In this document: piece after piece, positions 18,137 to 28,109 of the stretch
Layout of the letters: the number at the start of each line of letters is the position of its first letter
Numbering within the stretch: position 1 is the first letter of the stretch
Assembly: GCA_022448985.1 (NCBI GenBank)
Contig: JAKVCR010000018.1
Span: forward strand, 1-64,000
DNA length: 64,000 bases
Origin: Roseibacillus sp.
GTDB lineage: Bacteria; Verrucomicrobiota; Verrucomicrobiia; Verrucomicrobiales; Akkermansiaceae
Direction of reading: 5' to 3'
Notes under the pieces: model-generated
Told to the model about the DNA's origin: nothing
The model's database searches: none
Seen by the model: only the letters and a program-made list of their open reading frames with translations
Position numbers and translations under genes: made by a program

Positions 18137-20848
18137 ATGGCCCATCCCAGGATCAGAGTGGCGTGGTTTCCGGTTGCAGCTCTCCTGCTGTGCGCTTCCC
18201 GGGTCTGCGCCGCCGATGAACCCATCCGGGGGGAGATTCTCTTCGCGCTGCACGTGAGGGAGATCATCGCGGAGAAGTGCATCGCCTGTCACAGCCGGGG
18301 AGAGGGGAGGAAGCTGAAAGGAGGTCTTGAGATGACGAGCCGGGAACTCCTTCTCAAGGGGGGCGAGAGTGGCACGGTCCTCGTTCCGGGAAATGCGGCC
18401 GAGAGTCTCTTTCATATCGCGACCACCTGGGAGGACGAGGATTACGAGATGCCCCCGAAGGAAGCGGACCGTCTGAGCAATGAGCAGCAGGACAAGATCC
18501 GGGACTGGATCAATGCCGGGGCCCCGTGGCCGGATGCCAAGCGGATCCGGGAGTTGCGGGACCGTTATGCGGAAGGGGAAACGGTGAAAACTTCCGGGGG
18601 ACTGGGAGCGGACTGGACGAACCGGCGCTACGAAGCGGAGAAGCTCTGGGCTTATCGACCGTTCAAGGTGGAAGAGGTTCCGGAAGGAGTGCACCCGGTG
18701 GACTGGTTTGTCGATCGCGCGCTCGGGAAGGTGGGTCTTGAACCGGCGCCGATGGCGGGTCCGGGCGAACTGGCCCGGCGGATGAGCTTCGGGCTGACGG
18801 GGTTGCCCCCCGCGCCTAGGGAGGTCCGGGAATTTGAAGGGGAGTGCGGGAAGGATCCGGCTGCCGCGGTGCGGGCTTACGCCGGTCGCCTGATGGCCAG
18901 TCCCCATTATGGGGAGCAGTTCGGGCGTCACTGGCTGGATGTGGCCCGCTATGCGGACTCGGCGGGATTTGCCAATGATTACACCCGGCCCAATGCGTGG
19001 CGCTACCGGGATTACGTGGTGCGGTCCTTCAATTCCGACAAGCCCTACGACCAGTTTGTCCGGGAGCAGATCGCGGGGGATGAGATGGATGAGAGTGATG
19101 CGGAGAACCTGGTGGCGACCGGGTTTCTCCGGATGGGTCCGTGGGAGCAGACCGGGATGAGCGTTTTCCGGGTCACCCGGCAGCAATGGCTGGATGACGT
19201 GACCGATTCCGTGGGGCAGGCTTTCCTCGCCCATGCCCTGCAGTGTGCCAGGTGTCACGATCACAAGTTCGACCCCGTGCCGACCCGGGATTATTACCGG
19301 ATGCTCTCGGTGTTTTCGACGACCCAGTTCGCGGACCGGGAAGCGCCTTTCCTCAAGGACGAGAACCGGACCGGTTTTGCGCAGGCCAATAAGTGGGCGA
19401 GAGAGAAGATCGCCCACTACCAGCAGCAGAGGCAGGAACTGGACGAGAGGGTCAGGGCCAACCGGAAGGAGGAGAAGGGGGAGGCGAAGACCGGGGACAA
19501 TGGGTTGGACCCGGGGGATGAGGCTTCCCTCGCCCGCATGGCGAAGAACATCTCCCGGCACCAGTGGGAGTTTGACCGCACGAAGCCGATCGCCCTGGCG
19601 GTGAACACCGGAAAGACGATCGAACGAAGGAATGTGAGCTCGCGGATCCCGATGCCGGAGAATCCATGGGGAAAGGGTGTCCTTGAGAAGGACTGCATCC
19701 TCACCGGGGGGGATGTCTATTCGCGGGGGGATCCCGTGACGCCGGGGCCCTTGAGTGCGGTTGCGAGCCTTGGAGGAATGCCTCCGGTGCAGTTTCCTGC
19801 CGCCCGGGGCAAGCGACGGCTTGCCCTTGCGGAGTGGATCGTGGACAAAAAGAACCCTCTTGCGGCCCGGGTGATGGTGAACCGGGTGTGGAGCTGGCAT
19901 TTCGGACGGGGGATTGCGGGCAATCCAAACAACTTCGGGGGGACCGGGTCTCCTCCATCCCACCCGGGTCTCCTCGACTACCTCGCGAACTGGTTCATGG
20001 GGCAGGGGTGGTCGGTGAAGAAGCTGAATGAGTTGATTGTCAGTTCGGCAGCTTATCGGCGCAGCAGCCGTCATCCGGACCTCGCGGTGCTCGACGGGAA
20101 GGATCCCGGACGGAAGTTGTATGCAGTGGGCCTCTCCCGCCGGTTGACCGCCGAGGAGTTGCGCGACGCGATGCTTGCGGTCAGCGGAGAGCTCAACCGG
20201 CAGGTCGGGGGGATTCCCGCCCGGCCGGATATCAACCGGGAGGTGGCGTTTCAACCGCGCCAGATCATGGGAGGAACGGCCTCGGTGTATGAACCTGATC
20301 CCCTGCCGGAGCAGCGCAACCGCCGTAGCCTTTATGCGGAGAAGACGCGGGGCCTGCGTGATCCCTTTCTTGAGACTTTCAACCAGCCGGGCCCGGACAA
20401 ATCGTGCGAATTGCGGGAAACCTCGATGGTCGCTCCGCAGGCCCTGACGCTCTTCAATGCGGAGGAAGTGCACGAACGGGCCCTGTCCTTCGCGGCCCGT
20501 CTCCTGGGGGAGACCGGGAGTGACCGGGCAGCGCTGGAGCGAGCCTTCGAACTGGCCCTCGGCCGGGCCGCCGCGGCCGGGGAGATCGCGGACTGCCTTG
20601 TTCACTGGAAGGCTGCAACGGAGGAAGAGGAGGGAAGGGTGCACAAACCGATGGCTTTCCCGGTGAAGATCAGACGCACCGTGATGGCGGAGAAGACCGG
20701 GCAGCCTTATGAATTCTGGGAGCATCTTCCCGCATACAAGGGCTATGTCCCGGACCTGCAGAGAAGTGATGTCGATGCCCGGACCCGGGGGCTGGCCCAG
20801 GTATGCCTCGTCATCTTCAACCTCAATGAATTCGCCTATCTGGACTAG
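18137..20848 (+). CDS. Planctomycete-type cytochrome C, DUF1549/DUF1553 protein (pair B)
   Basis: A 903-residue protein from ATG 18137 (a TTG at 18119 would add six residues before the signal peptide). The signal segment WFPVAALLLCASRVCA is followed by a PSCyt1 domain with C48-I-A-C51-H52 and a late MPPKEADRL loop. DUF1549 follows with LTGLPP, HWLDVARYADS and a second haem-type site C370-A-R-C373-H374-D-H-K. DUF1553 makes up the C-terminal half (NPLAARVMVNRVW, NFGGTGSPPSHP). It is the partner of the DUF1501 gene 43 bases downstream. Compared with pair A it lacks the galactose-binding insert. Role beyond secreted redox-linked protein is unknown. Confidence 0.93.
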   Translation: MAHPRIRVAWFPVAALLLCASRVCAADEPIRGEILFALHVREIIAEKCIACHSRGEGRKLKGGLEMTSRELLLKGGESGTVLVPGNAAESLFHIATTWEDEDYEMPPKEADRLSNEQQDKIRDWINAGAPWPDAKRIRELRDRYAEGETVKTSGGLGADWTNRRYEAEKLWAYRPFKVEEVPEGVHPVDWFVDRALGKVGLEPAPMAGPGELARRMSFGLTGLPPAPREVREFEGECGKDPAAAVRAYAGRLMASPHYGEQFGRHWLDVARYADSAGFANDYTRPNAWRYRDYVVRSFNSDKPYDQFVREQIAGDEMDESDAENLVATGFLRMGPWEQTGMSVFRVTRQQWLDDVTDSVGQAFLAHALQCARCHDHKFDPVPTRDYYRMLSVFSTTQFADREAPFLKDENRTGFAQANKWAREKIAHYQQQRQELDERVRANRKEEKGEAKTGDNGLDPGDEASLARMAKNISRHQWEFDRTKPIALAVNTGKTIERRNVSSRIPMPENPWGKGVLEKDCILTGGDVYSRGDPVTPGPLSAVASLGGMPPVQFPAARGKRRLALAEWIVDKKNPLAARVMVNRVWSWHFGRGIAGNPNNFGGTGSPPSHPGLLDYLANWFMGQGWSVKKLNELIVSSAAYRRSSRHPDLAVLDGKDPGRKLYAVGLSRRLTAEELRDAMLAVSGELNRQVGGIPARPDINREVAFQPRQIMGGTASVYEPDPLPEQRNRRSLYAEKTRGLRDPFLETFNQPGPDKSCELRETSMVAPQALTLFNAEEVHERALSFAARLLGETGSDRAALERAFELALGRAAAAGEIADCLVHWKAATEEEEGRVHKPMAFPVKIRRTVMAEKTGQPYEFWEHLPAYKGYVPDLQRSDVDARTRGLAQVCLVIFNLNEFAYLD

Positions 20849-20891
20849 CGAGTAACCCGGACTGGAACGCGAAGACGTTCCGGAACTGACC

Positions 20892-22280
20892 ATGAACCAA
20901 TTTTCCCTGCCTCGTCGCGATTTTCTCTATGGCCTTGGATCCAGTGTGGGTTCGCTGGCCCTGACTTCGCTCCTGCAGGCCGGGGAAGCGGACCTCAAGC
21001 CGCGGAGGGGTCACCTCAGAGCGAAGGCGAAACGCTGCATCTTCCTCATGATGGAAGGGGGGCCCTCGCATATTGATACCTTCGATCCCAAGCCGGAACT
21101 GGCGAAGCGTCATCTCCAGGTCTTCAACCGGCAGGGGGAACGGGAAAGTGCGATGTCCTCGGGAAAGCGCTACTTCGTGCAAAGTCCCTTCGATTTTGTA
21201 AAAGCAGGCCAGAGTGGATCTGACATCAGTGCGGAATGGATCCACCTGCAGGAGATGGTCGATGACATGTGCTTCTTCCGGGGAGCCCAGGTGGAGTCGG
21301 TCAATCACCCGACCGCCTGCTATCATGTCAACACCGGCAACCGTTTCGGTGGGGATCCGGCAGTGGGATCATGGGTGACCTACGGGCTGGGATCCCTCAA
21401 CCAGAACCTGCCCGGGTTCGTGGTCCTGCCCCGCAACAGTTACCCGCAGGGAGGGACCTCGAACTGGTCCAACGGTTACCTGCCGGCCCACTTCCAGGGG
21501 ACGCCGTTGCGACCGGAAGGGAGCCCGATCCTGGATTTGAATCCTCCCGCGGGCGTGACCCGGAAACGGCAACGTGCCAATCTTGATCTCCTCGCCAGGC
21601 TCAACGCGAAGCACCAGGAGGCGAGGGCGGAGACCAGTGACCTCGAGGCCCGGATGGCCTCCTACGAACTGGCCTACCGGATGCAGGCCGAGGTCCCGGG
21701 GGTCCTTGACCTTGAGGGAGAGACCGAAGCGACCCGGGAGATGTACGGGATCGGGAACCCGCACACGGATGCCTTTGCGCGCAAGTGCCTGCTGGCCCGT
21801 CGCCTGGTGGAAAGTGGGGTGCGCTTTGTGCAGGCTTATGCCGGCAACTGGGACAGCCATGACTACATTGAGCGGGCCCATGGTTCACTCATCCGGTCGG
21901 TGGACCGGCCGATCGCGGCCCTCCTCAAGGATCTCAAGCAACGGGACATGCTGAAGGACACCCTTGTATTTTTCTGCGGGGAGTTCGGCCGGACTCCCGA
22001 CAACGGGATGCGGGGGGGAAAGTCCTACGGTCGCGACCACAATGCCAAGGCGATGGCGATGTGGTTTGCGGGCGGGGGAACCCGGGCGGGGGCCACCGTC
22101 GGCGCTACCGACGAACTGGGAGGGGAAGCGGTTGAGTGTGTGCATCACATCCGTGATGTCCATGTCACCCTTCTTCACCTGCTCGGTCTCGATGACAATC
22201 GCCTGACCTACTATCACGCCGGGCGCTTCAAGCAACTGAGCCAGTTTGGCGGCCAGGTCATCAAGGAGTTGCTGGGATAG
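20892..22280 (+). CDS. DUF1501 family secreted protein (pair B)
   Basis: A 462-residue DUF1501 protein. The N-terminus LPRRDFLYGLGSSVGSLALT is a Tat-type signal. Family landmarks are MMEGGPSHIDTFDPKP near residue 55, the YAGNWDSHDYIERAH segment and FCGEFGRTPDNG with a later YGRDHN, which line up with the metal-ligand positions of alkaline-phosphatase-like enzymes. The gene follows its DUF1549 partner by 43 bases and completes pair B. Known members in Planctomycetes and Verrucomicrobia sit in such pairs, often near sulfatases; none is seen here. Enzyme activity is unproven. Confidence 0.93.
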   Translation: MNQFSLPRRDFLYGLGSSVGSLALTSLLQAGEADLKPRRGHLRAKAKRCIFLMMEGGPSHIDTFDPKPELAKRHLQVFNRQGERESAMSSGKRYFVQSPFDFVKAGQSGSDISAEWIHLQEMVDDMCFFRGAQVESVNHPTACYHVNTGNRFGGDPAVGSWVTYGLGSLNQNLPGFVVLPRNSYPQGGTSNWSNGYLPAHFQGTPLRPEGSPILDLNPPAGVTRKRQRANLDLLARLNAKHQEARAETSDLEARMASYELAYRMQAEVPGVLDLEGETEATREMYGIGNPHTDAFARKCLLARRLVESGVRFVQAYAGNWDSHDYIERAHGSLIRSVDRPIAALLKDLKQRDMLKDTLVFFCGEFGRTPDNGMRGGKSYGRDHNAKAMAMWFAGGGTRAGATVGATDELGGEAVECVHHIRDVHVTLLHLLGLDDNRLTYYHAGRFKQLSQFGGQVIKELLG

Positions 22281-22347
22281 AAGCTGCAATCCTGTGGCTG
22301 TGCCGGCGGACCTTCTTGAAAACCGCTTCCCGCAAGGGATCCCGCGG

Positions 22348-23952
22348 TCATTTTCCGGTTCCAATGCTGTAATCCGCTCCGCGCTCCTTCACCACGCGGC
22401 GGCGCCACGGCTCCGGGTAGCCAACTCCCCTGGGCGCCTCTCCTGGATTCTTCAGCCATCCGTCATTGTGCTTTACGAGAATTTGCCCAGCGAGGTCCTT
22501 CCAGTTCTGGAACACGGTCTGCCCGCAGGAGTTTGAGTAGTCTGTCAGGAATGCGGTCGCGGCAGCCTTGTCCGTTTTGGCAAGGCGCAGGGCAGTCTCT
22601 TCAACCGATGACTGGAGGGTGAGAAACTTGTTCTCTGTTGCGCGCTGGACAGCGTGAATATCGGGAAAGACCCGGGACCACCGGTCGTAGGCGTAGTTGG
22701 CAACCAGGCTGCAGGCCCACCAGGCAGAATCCCATGAAAACTGATCGAGTTTGCCGTTGCCATAGGGTTTCGGTACGGCGTCGATACCACAGTAAAAAGG
22801 CGCGAAACACGACGTGTAGGCATCGTCGGGAGCAAACCAGAAAACGCCGCCAATCGCATCGGGAAGCCATGACCGGCATTGCGCCAGCCAGACACAGGAA
22901 GCCTGCTGCGTGGAAATCGGACGCTCCCATCCAAATTGCTTCTTGTCGACTTCCCACGTCAGATCGCGGTAGCGGTAGGGACTGCCGAACGGTCCGGCAT
23001 CAATACCCTTGGTCATGTCGTAGGGGGTTCCCTCAAAGTGATCACGCATCAACTGCATGACATTATGCAGGGAGAGTTTCTTGTCGGGCTTGATGAAAAG
23101 CGGGTAATCCTCCGCGTTTTCGACACCACGGAAGAAGTCGTCACTGAAATTCCGGGCAGGGGCGGCGCGTCGATAGACGCTCCACACGCGACTTGCGCAG
23201 GCCCGGACATAGTAGCTGTTGATGTCCGGGTGATAGGCATCCCGGAAGCTGAACGGCTTGCCGGACCTGGGATCATGGAAGCCTTTCCTGACCGCAAACT
23301 CGACGACGTCCCTGCTGAAGAGCCAGTTGTCGGGATCGTCCATGGGAAACGTCGTGATCCGGCCCATGTTGGCAGAGACGGTGATGGAGTCGTCGGGAAC
23401 GCGCGCGGCAACCCACACCGCACCCTTTTCATCGGGTCCCTTGCCGATGATGTCCATGATCCAGGCCTCGTTCTTGTCTGCCACACAGAGGGTTTCACCA
23501 GTGCTTGAATAACCGAAGGTACGGGTCAACCGGTCAATTTCCTCAATGGCAGCGCGGGCTGTCTGGCAGCGGCGGAGAGCCAGAAACATCAATCGTGAAT
23601 AGGATAGACCCTCCTTGGCCTTCAGTTCCGGACGCCCATCCCAGGTGGTTTCCGCAATGGCAAGTTGATGCTCATTCAGGTAGCCGACGACCCGGTAGGT
23701 CGGGCCCTTCCAATCGGCTTCGACGGCATCCTCCACATCCGGATCCGGCGCCTCGCGCCCGGCGATGACATGCAGGTTTCCGATCCCAATGCCGTCGACT
23801 GAATACGTGAGCATGACCGATCCATCGGCAGATGCGTTACGGCCCACGATGATGTTGGTGCAGGCCCGGGCAAAGTCGCATGGCCAGAGAATGCTCAGCA
23901 GGCCGACGACGAGCGGGGATCGATAACAGGTTGGAAACAGGGAGGTAATCAT
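22348..23952 (-). CDS. C69-family dipeptidase (peptidase U34), secreted
   Basis: A 534-residue protein. A signal peptide of about 30 residues ends in FARA, directly before C31-T-N-I-I-V-G. In the C69 family the N-terminal cysteine freed by processing is the Ntn-hydrolase nucleophile, so C31 is the expected catalytic residue. The family pattern continues with ADGSVMLTYSVD, the HQLAIAETTWDGRPEL region and NEAWIMDIIG. These enzymes cleave dipeptides with broad specificity; a periplasmic or surface location fits a role after the neighbouring secreted proteases. The gene converges with DUF1501 pair B. The initiation site at 23952 is clear because it begins the signal peptide. Confidence 0.9.
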   Translation of the reverse strand: MITSLFPTCYRSPLVVGLLSILWPCDFARACTNIIVGRNASADGSVMLTYSVDGIGIGNLHVIAGREAPDPDVEDAVEADWKGPTYRVVGYLNEHQLAIAETTWDGRPELKAKEGLSYSRLMFLALRRCQTARAAIEEIDRLTRTFGYSSTGETLCVADKNEAWIMDIIGKGPDEKGAVWVAARVPDDSITVSANMGRITTFPMDDPDNWLFSRDVVEFAVRKGFHDPRSGKPFSFRDAYHPDINSYYVRACASRVWSVYRRAAPARNFSDDFFRGVENAEDYPLFIKPDKKLSLHNVMQLMRDHFEGTPYDMTKGIDAGPFGSPYRYRDLTWEVDKKQFGWERPISTQQASCVWLAQCRSWLPDAIGGVFWFAPDDAYTSCFAPFYCGIDAVPKPYGNGKLDQFSWDSAWWACSLVANYAYDRWSRVFPDIHAVQRATENKFLTLQSSVEETALRLAKTDKAAATAFLTDYSNSCGQTVFQNWKDLAGQILVKHNDGWLKNPGEAPRGVGYPEPWRRRVVKERGADYSIGTGK

Positions 23953-24041
23953 GACGTCTCTCTTTGATCAATTGAGCTGAGGATACACTTGTGCATTGTC
24001 AGTGCCGGGCATTGGGCCTGGGGACAGTTGTTCTTTGCTGG

Positions 24042-26375
24042 TTACCTCTCTCCATTGGCAACCCATTCCTTCAGGTATTGCTGATCCGCGGCGCTCAGCG
24101 AATCAACCGGAACAACGAATTCCCTCTTGTCATCACGGACGAGGTGGACCTTGTCTCCCGATACTGAAACCGTCCGGGCCTTGATTTTAATGCCGGACTT
24201 GTTGGTAAAGATCCTCAAGGGGCCGAGGTTTCCCAGTCCCTGCTCGCACCAGCAGGGAAGGGTCTGGAGAGGAGTATCGGGACCCTTGTATTGAACGCTC
24301 AGGGCTTCCCCGCCTCCGCCTTCGAAGAAGAGCACTTCAATCTTTCGCCATCCTTTCTGAAGCGAAACTTCACCAGACTTGGCGACTGGCGCATGAATGC
24401 CGTCGTTATTGACTATCATCTTCCCGTCCACGAGCAGTGCGCTGCCGTCATCACTGGTGGTCTGGAAGGTGTAGAGTCCGGGTTCCCTGACATCGAGATA
24501 CCCGGTGAAGGCCAGGGCGTAACCATCCGGTTTGTCAGCCATGGTCAGGTTGAAGTCATCGGCAATACCAGTCTTGACGGCTTCGAGAGTGTCAAAATCG
24601 GGCAGCGCCGCCCAGGAGCCCTCATAATACCTGTAGCTGACACCGAGGTTGAGTGTTTTCGATCCATACTTGCGAGGTGCGGCCTTGCTGAAGGTTGCCT
24701 CCGCAACACTGCTCATGACGCCGTCGCCCCTGTAGAACCTGGCGCGGATGGCAGTAGTCTTGTTGATCTCAATGGGGACGGTGTAGGTGGGGGAGGTCTT
24801 GTCGGGCAGGGAGCCATCGAGTGAATAGTGAATGCTCCCGTTGCCCTCCAAGGCCCTCAATGTGATGGTGGAGGATTTCTTGAAGAGCCTCTTTCCGCCG
24901 ATTTCCGGGGCACTACTGCCGGTTCGGAAGGGAAAGGCGGGGAGTCCGGCACTGTTCTGCAGGTTGGTGTTGGACAAATGGTGCCAGCCAAGACGAACCA
25001 GGGAAGGCTTGGGAACCTTCTTGCTTGCCACCAGCACGGTCTTGCCATCGATCAGGGCCTTGGCGGGGTAGAACTTTCCCTCCCCGGCAATTTCGAAGCC
25101 ATTGATCGGCTCATTATTCCTCGCTTTCAAACCGGATCCGATGTTTTCAAAGTTCACCCTGATCATGTGTCCCTCGATCTTCATCGATTTGAAGGTCGGT
25201 CCGCTGAAAACGACATTGCGCCCATAGTCCTTCGCGAGGGCCCAGCGGGCCAGGCGCTCGCCGACTCCACGCTTGTCACGGGGGTGAACCGGGTCTCCGC
25301 CGATATCATTGGTGGAGACAATCCCCGTATTCTTGAGGCTGAGGGTGCGGGCCTGGGCTTCCCAGAACAGCGGCAGAGGGTCTCCCAGGCCGGGAGCGAG
25401 TTGCACGAGGTAGAAGGGGAAATCACCCTGTTTCCAGATCTGTCGCCAGGAATCGATCAGGGCCTTCTGTTTATCGAAGTAATTGGCCCGGTCTCCTGCC
25501 CAGAAATTAGTCTCACCCTGGTACCATATTGCCCCGCGAATCCCATAGGGGATGACCGGAGCAATCATTCCGTTATACCAGAAGGCCTGACCCGAATGCG
25601 GCGAAAACTGCTCAATAGGCATACCTCCCACCGCTGCTGCAATCAATCCGACGGGGACATCGAGATCCTTGACAAGTTTCCGCCCAAAGAAGAACCCGGT
25701 GCCGGAAAAGCCGACGGCCGTTGCGGGAGAGGACACGGCCCATGTCCCGTTAACATCCTGGATCGGGGCCCGCTGCCAGGTGGTGGCGACCTTGAACAGG
25801 CGCAGCTTTGGGTTGTTGGCCGAGGTCAGTTCCTGCTGGTAGTTGAGAACGCCTTTCCACCATGCTGCCCCGTTCATCAGGCCGACAGGAACCTCCATGT
25901 TCGATTGCCCCGAGCACAACCATACCTCTCCCGCCATCACGTTGTTGAAAGTGACCGTATTCTTGCCGGTCACGGTCATCACGTAGGGTCCGCCGGCCTT
26001 GAGCACAGGCAAATCAAGCCTCCACTTCCCACCACCGTCGGCGGTGGTGTCGACCTTGATGTTGAGGCCCCTGCCTTTCAATGTGAGGGTCAGCTTCTCT
26101 CCTGCCTCCGCCCATCCCCAGACCGGCAACTTGACTCCACGCTGAAGGACCATGTGGTTGCCGAATATTCGCGGCAGGCGGACATCGGCATCAGCCGGAA
26201 TGCTCACCATGGTCATGGCGATAAGAAGAAGGAGAGCCTTCAGGGAATTGGAGCGGGAGAGGATTCCTGTCAGGGAGCTCTCGAGAAAAGGACGGAGACG
26301 AATGCCAAGGAGTCTCACATGAATGATGAAGGAATGGGTCATGGCATCTGCGAACAAAGGTGAAGACGGGCCCAT
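24042..26375 (-). CDS. Sialate O-acetylesterase with PA14 and SHD1 domains
   Basis: Up to 777 residues. The start is uncertain: ATG 26375 and ATG 26342 both precede a hydrophobic segment (LKALLLLIAMTMVSIPADA) that serves as signal peptide. The SGNH-type esterase core contains GNHMVLQRG, CSGQSNME with the nucleophile serine near residue 160, and GAIWYQGETN, as in sialate O-acetylesterases that remove acetyl groups from sialic acids or plant/algal polysaccharides. A chitobiase C-terminal-like beta domain follows (about residues 490-560), then PA14 (about 580-705) and a final SHD1-like domain (about 720-777). The add-on domains suggest carbohydrate binding. Acetylated glycan is the expected substrate, sialic acid itself is not proven. 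Confidence 0.9.
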   Translation of the reverse strand: MGPSSPLFADAMTHSFIIHVRLLGIRLRPFLESSLTGILSRSNSLKALLLLIAMTMVSIPADADVRLPRIFGNHMVLQRGVKLPVWGWAEAGEKLTLTLKGRGLNIKVDTTADGGGKWRLDLPVLKAGGPYVMTVTGKNTVTFNNVMAGEVWLCSGQSNMEVPVGLMNGAAWWKGVLNYQQELTSANNPKLRLFKVATTWQRAPIQDVNGTWAVSSPATAVGFSGTGFFFGRKLVKDLDVPVGLIAAAVGGMPIEQFSPHSGQAFWYNGMIAPVIPYGIRGAIWYQGETNFWAGDRANYFDKQKALIDSWRQIWKQGDFPFYLVQLAPGLGDPLPLFWEAQARTLSLKNTGIVSTNDIGGDPVHPRDKRGVGERLARWALAKDYGRNVVFSGPTFKSMKIEGHMIRVNFENIGSGLKARNNEPINGFEIAGEGKFYPAKALIDGKTVLVASKKVPKPSLVRLGWHHLSNTNLQNSAGLPAFPFRTGSSAPEIGGKRLFKKSSTITLRALEGNGSIHYSLDGSLPDKTSPTYTVPIEINKTTAIRARFYRGDGVMSSVAEATFSKAAPRKYGSKTLNLGVSYRYYEGSWAALPDFDTLEAVKTGIADDFNLTMADKPDGYALAFTGYLDVREPGLYTFQTTSDDGSALLVDGKMIVNNDGIHAPVAKSGEVSLQKGWRKIEVLFFEGGGGEALSVQYKGPDTPLQTLPCWCEQGLGNLGPLRIFTNKSGIKIKARTVSVSGDKVHLVRDDKREFVVPVDSLSAADQQYLKEWVANGER

Positions 26376-26454
26376 TGGGCAACAAGATTCAGAGTAAATG
26401 CCATCCGCCGAGTGATCTTGGAACTGCTTGGTGGTAAGAGGAGGACTTCCATGC

Positions 26455-27984
26455 TCACTTTCGCTCCCGGGCCTGCTTCACGGCCTCAAAGGCGTTGATA
26501 AGGCCGTGGCCGGTCTGGGAATCGAACCCTTTATCAGCCACGTCGGTGGCGGTCCTGATGATGATCTCGCGGGTTTCCCAGGGCTTCAGCTCGGGATTGG
26601 CAGAGAGCATGAGGGCGATGGTTCCGCAGAACATGGGGCCGGCGAAGGAGTTGCCGCTGCAGGTGGTGGTGGGCTTGCCCCCGGAGGGAGAGAGCAGGGG
26701 AACCCGGAAGTTGAAGGCACAGACTTCGGGCTTGTTGACCCGTCCCTCGCGGTAATGTTCGGTCTTCCATTCGACCGGGCCCTGGCTGGAAAAGGGGGTG
26801 CGGCTGAGGTCGCGCTGGACGCCGGCAGCGGCGAAGACGGCGTGCGGAATGTCCTCGGGGATGCGCATCTGGACGGGGATGGGCTGGTCCCGGGCAAAGT
26901 TTCCGGCGCCGGAGACGAAGTGAACCCCGCAGAAGGCCCCGTGTTCCATCAGCTTGCGCCAGTGTGAGCGGTAGTTGCCCAGGCCGGGCCGGGAGAAGCT
27001 CATGCTGTAGGTGTCGGCGCCCTGCTCGATGGCCCACTCTACGGCCTGCTCGATATTGTTGATGGCGATGACCCCGGCCCACTTTGCATCCGGGGCGAGC
27101 CCCGGTTGCACCGGGTAACCCTCCGAGCCGCGGCCGCAGATGATGGAGACGCACTGGTGGCCGTGCAGGACCGAGGGGTGGGGACGACCGGGGGGCAGGG
27201 GACGGCGGGTCAGGTTGCCGGTGGCGCGGGTGAAATCGTAGCCATGCCGGTCGTCCGCCAGTCCATTGCCATCATCGTCCCGGTTGTTCTCTTTCTCGCC
27301 GGGGTTACGGTGGAGATTCCCGTCGACCCAGGGGGAGTGGATGAAATTGCCATCATGGATCACGTTGAGAATGCCTTTTCCAGTGACCCCGAGCTCCTTC
27401 CAGACCCGTTCGACCTTCAGTTTCCCGATGTACCAGAGAGGATCGTAACGGTCAGGGTCGAAGGGAGCCGGTCCTGGGGTAGCGGCGGACTTTCCCCCGC
27501 CTGAGGGATTCTCCTGTGCAGGAGCGGCCTTGAGCTGGCGGACCGGTCCGGCGTGAAAGATTTTCTTCACTCCGGTTATGGTTTTCAGTTTCTCCACGCC
27601 CCTTGTGGTGGTGGTGCAGGTAAAGCCGTTGACGATCCAAGTGTAGTGCAGTGATGAAATGGTCCCGGCCCTGGTAAGGGCGCTGAGTTGTTCCTGTGAG
27701 GCCTTCCGGGAGGACGCGTTGGCGGCTTTCAGGGTCGAGAGAACCTCAGAGCGCAGCTTTGTCCGTCCCGTTCCAGCGAACTCCTTCGCGCGGCGCAGGA
27801 AGGCAGCACCATCTCCGAGGAACTGCTTCTCAAACCAGACCGTGGTTCGGATCCGGTTTTCCGGGTTGGTCTTTTTGAACCGGGGATCGACCCACACCCC
27901 GTCCCCGGGGAGAGATTCCATTTCCAGTTTGGCCTGGCAATTGAACGCGCAGGCGAGGAATACGAGGATTCCGAGACGGCTCAT
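26455..27984 (-). CDS. Secreted subtilisin-like (S8) serine protease
   Basis: A 509-residue protein from ATG 27984, which begins a signal peptide (MSRLGILVFLACAFNCQA); upstream in-frame ATG 28053 would add 23 residues. The first 180 residues look like an inhibitor-type prodomain. The catalytic triad is D211 (IHDGNF), H274 (LHGHQ) and S446 (SGNSFAGP). Both D and H surroundings deviate from the usual D-[ST]-G and H-G-T-H, so substrate or processing may be unusual, but all three residues and the N oxyanion site (SGAGNFA) are present. A cluster of N/D residues (NNRDDDGNGLADDRHG) before H274 is a likely calcium site. It is divergent from the RTX-repeat gene. Confidence 0.88.
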   Translation of the reverse strand: MSRLGILVFLACAFNCQAKLEMESLPGDGVWVDPRFKKTNPENRIRTTVWFEKQFLGDGAAFLRRAKEFAGTGRTKLRSEVLSTLKAANASSRKASQEQLSALTRAGTISSLHYTWIVNGFTCTTTTRGVEKLKTITGVKKIFHAGPVRQLKAAPAQENPSGGGKSAATPGPAPFDPDRYDPLWYIGKLKVERVWKELGVTGKGILNVIHDGNFIHSPWVDGNLHRNPGEKENNRDDDGNGLADDRHGYDFTRATGNLTRRPLPPGRPHPSVLHGHQCVSIICGRGSEGYPVQPGLAPDAKWAGVIAINNIEQAVEWAIEQGADTYSMSFSRPGLGNYRSHWRKLMEHGAFCGVHFVSGAGNFARDQPIPVQMRIPEDIPHAVFAAAGVQRDLSRTPFSSQGPVEWKTEHYREGRVNKPEVCAFNFRVPLLSPSGGKPTTTCSGNSFAGPMFCGTIALMLSANPELKPWETREIIIRTATDVADKGFDSQTGHGLINAFEAVKQARERK

Positions 27985-28109
27985 CGCGGTAGGCAACCAG
28001 ATCCGGAATGATAATTCCAGAGAGGAACACGCGTTCTTCAGGATGTATAGCAACGGAAACAGGTGTTTCTGCCACTGAAATCAGGCGCGCCCACTCGACG
28101 GAGCGGGTG

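Noticed and set aside
17561-20893. An 1110-codon open frame on the minus strand opposite the DUF1549 gene of pair B and the start of the pentapeptide gene.
   Set aside because: It has no recognisable domain, is opposite to well-supported genes on both parts, and its composition (very high P, R, H, L) is that of antisense reading of GC-rich codons.
24828-26363. A 511-codon plus-strand frame opposite the sialate O-acetylesterase.
   Set aside because: The minus strand has clear SGNH and GQSNME motifs; the plus-strand product has no domain.
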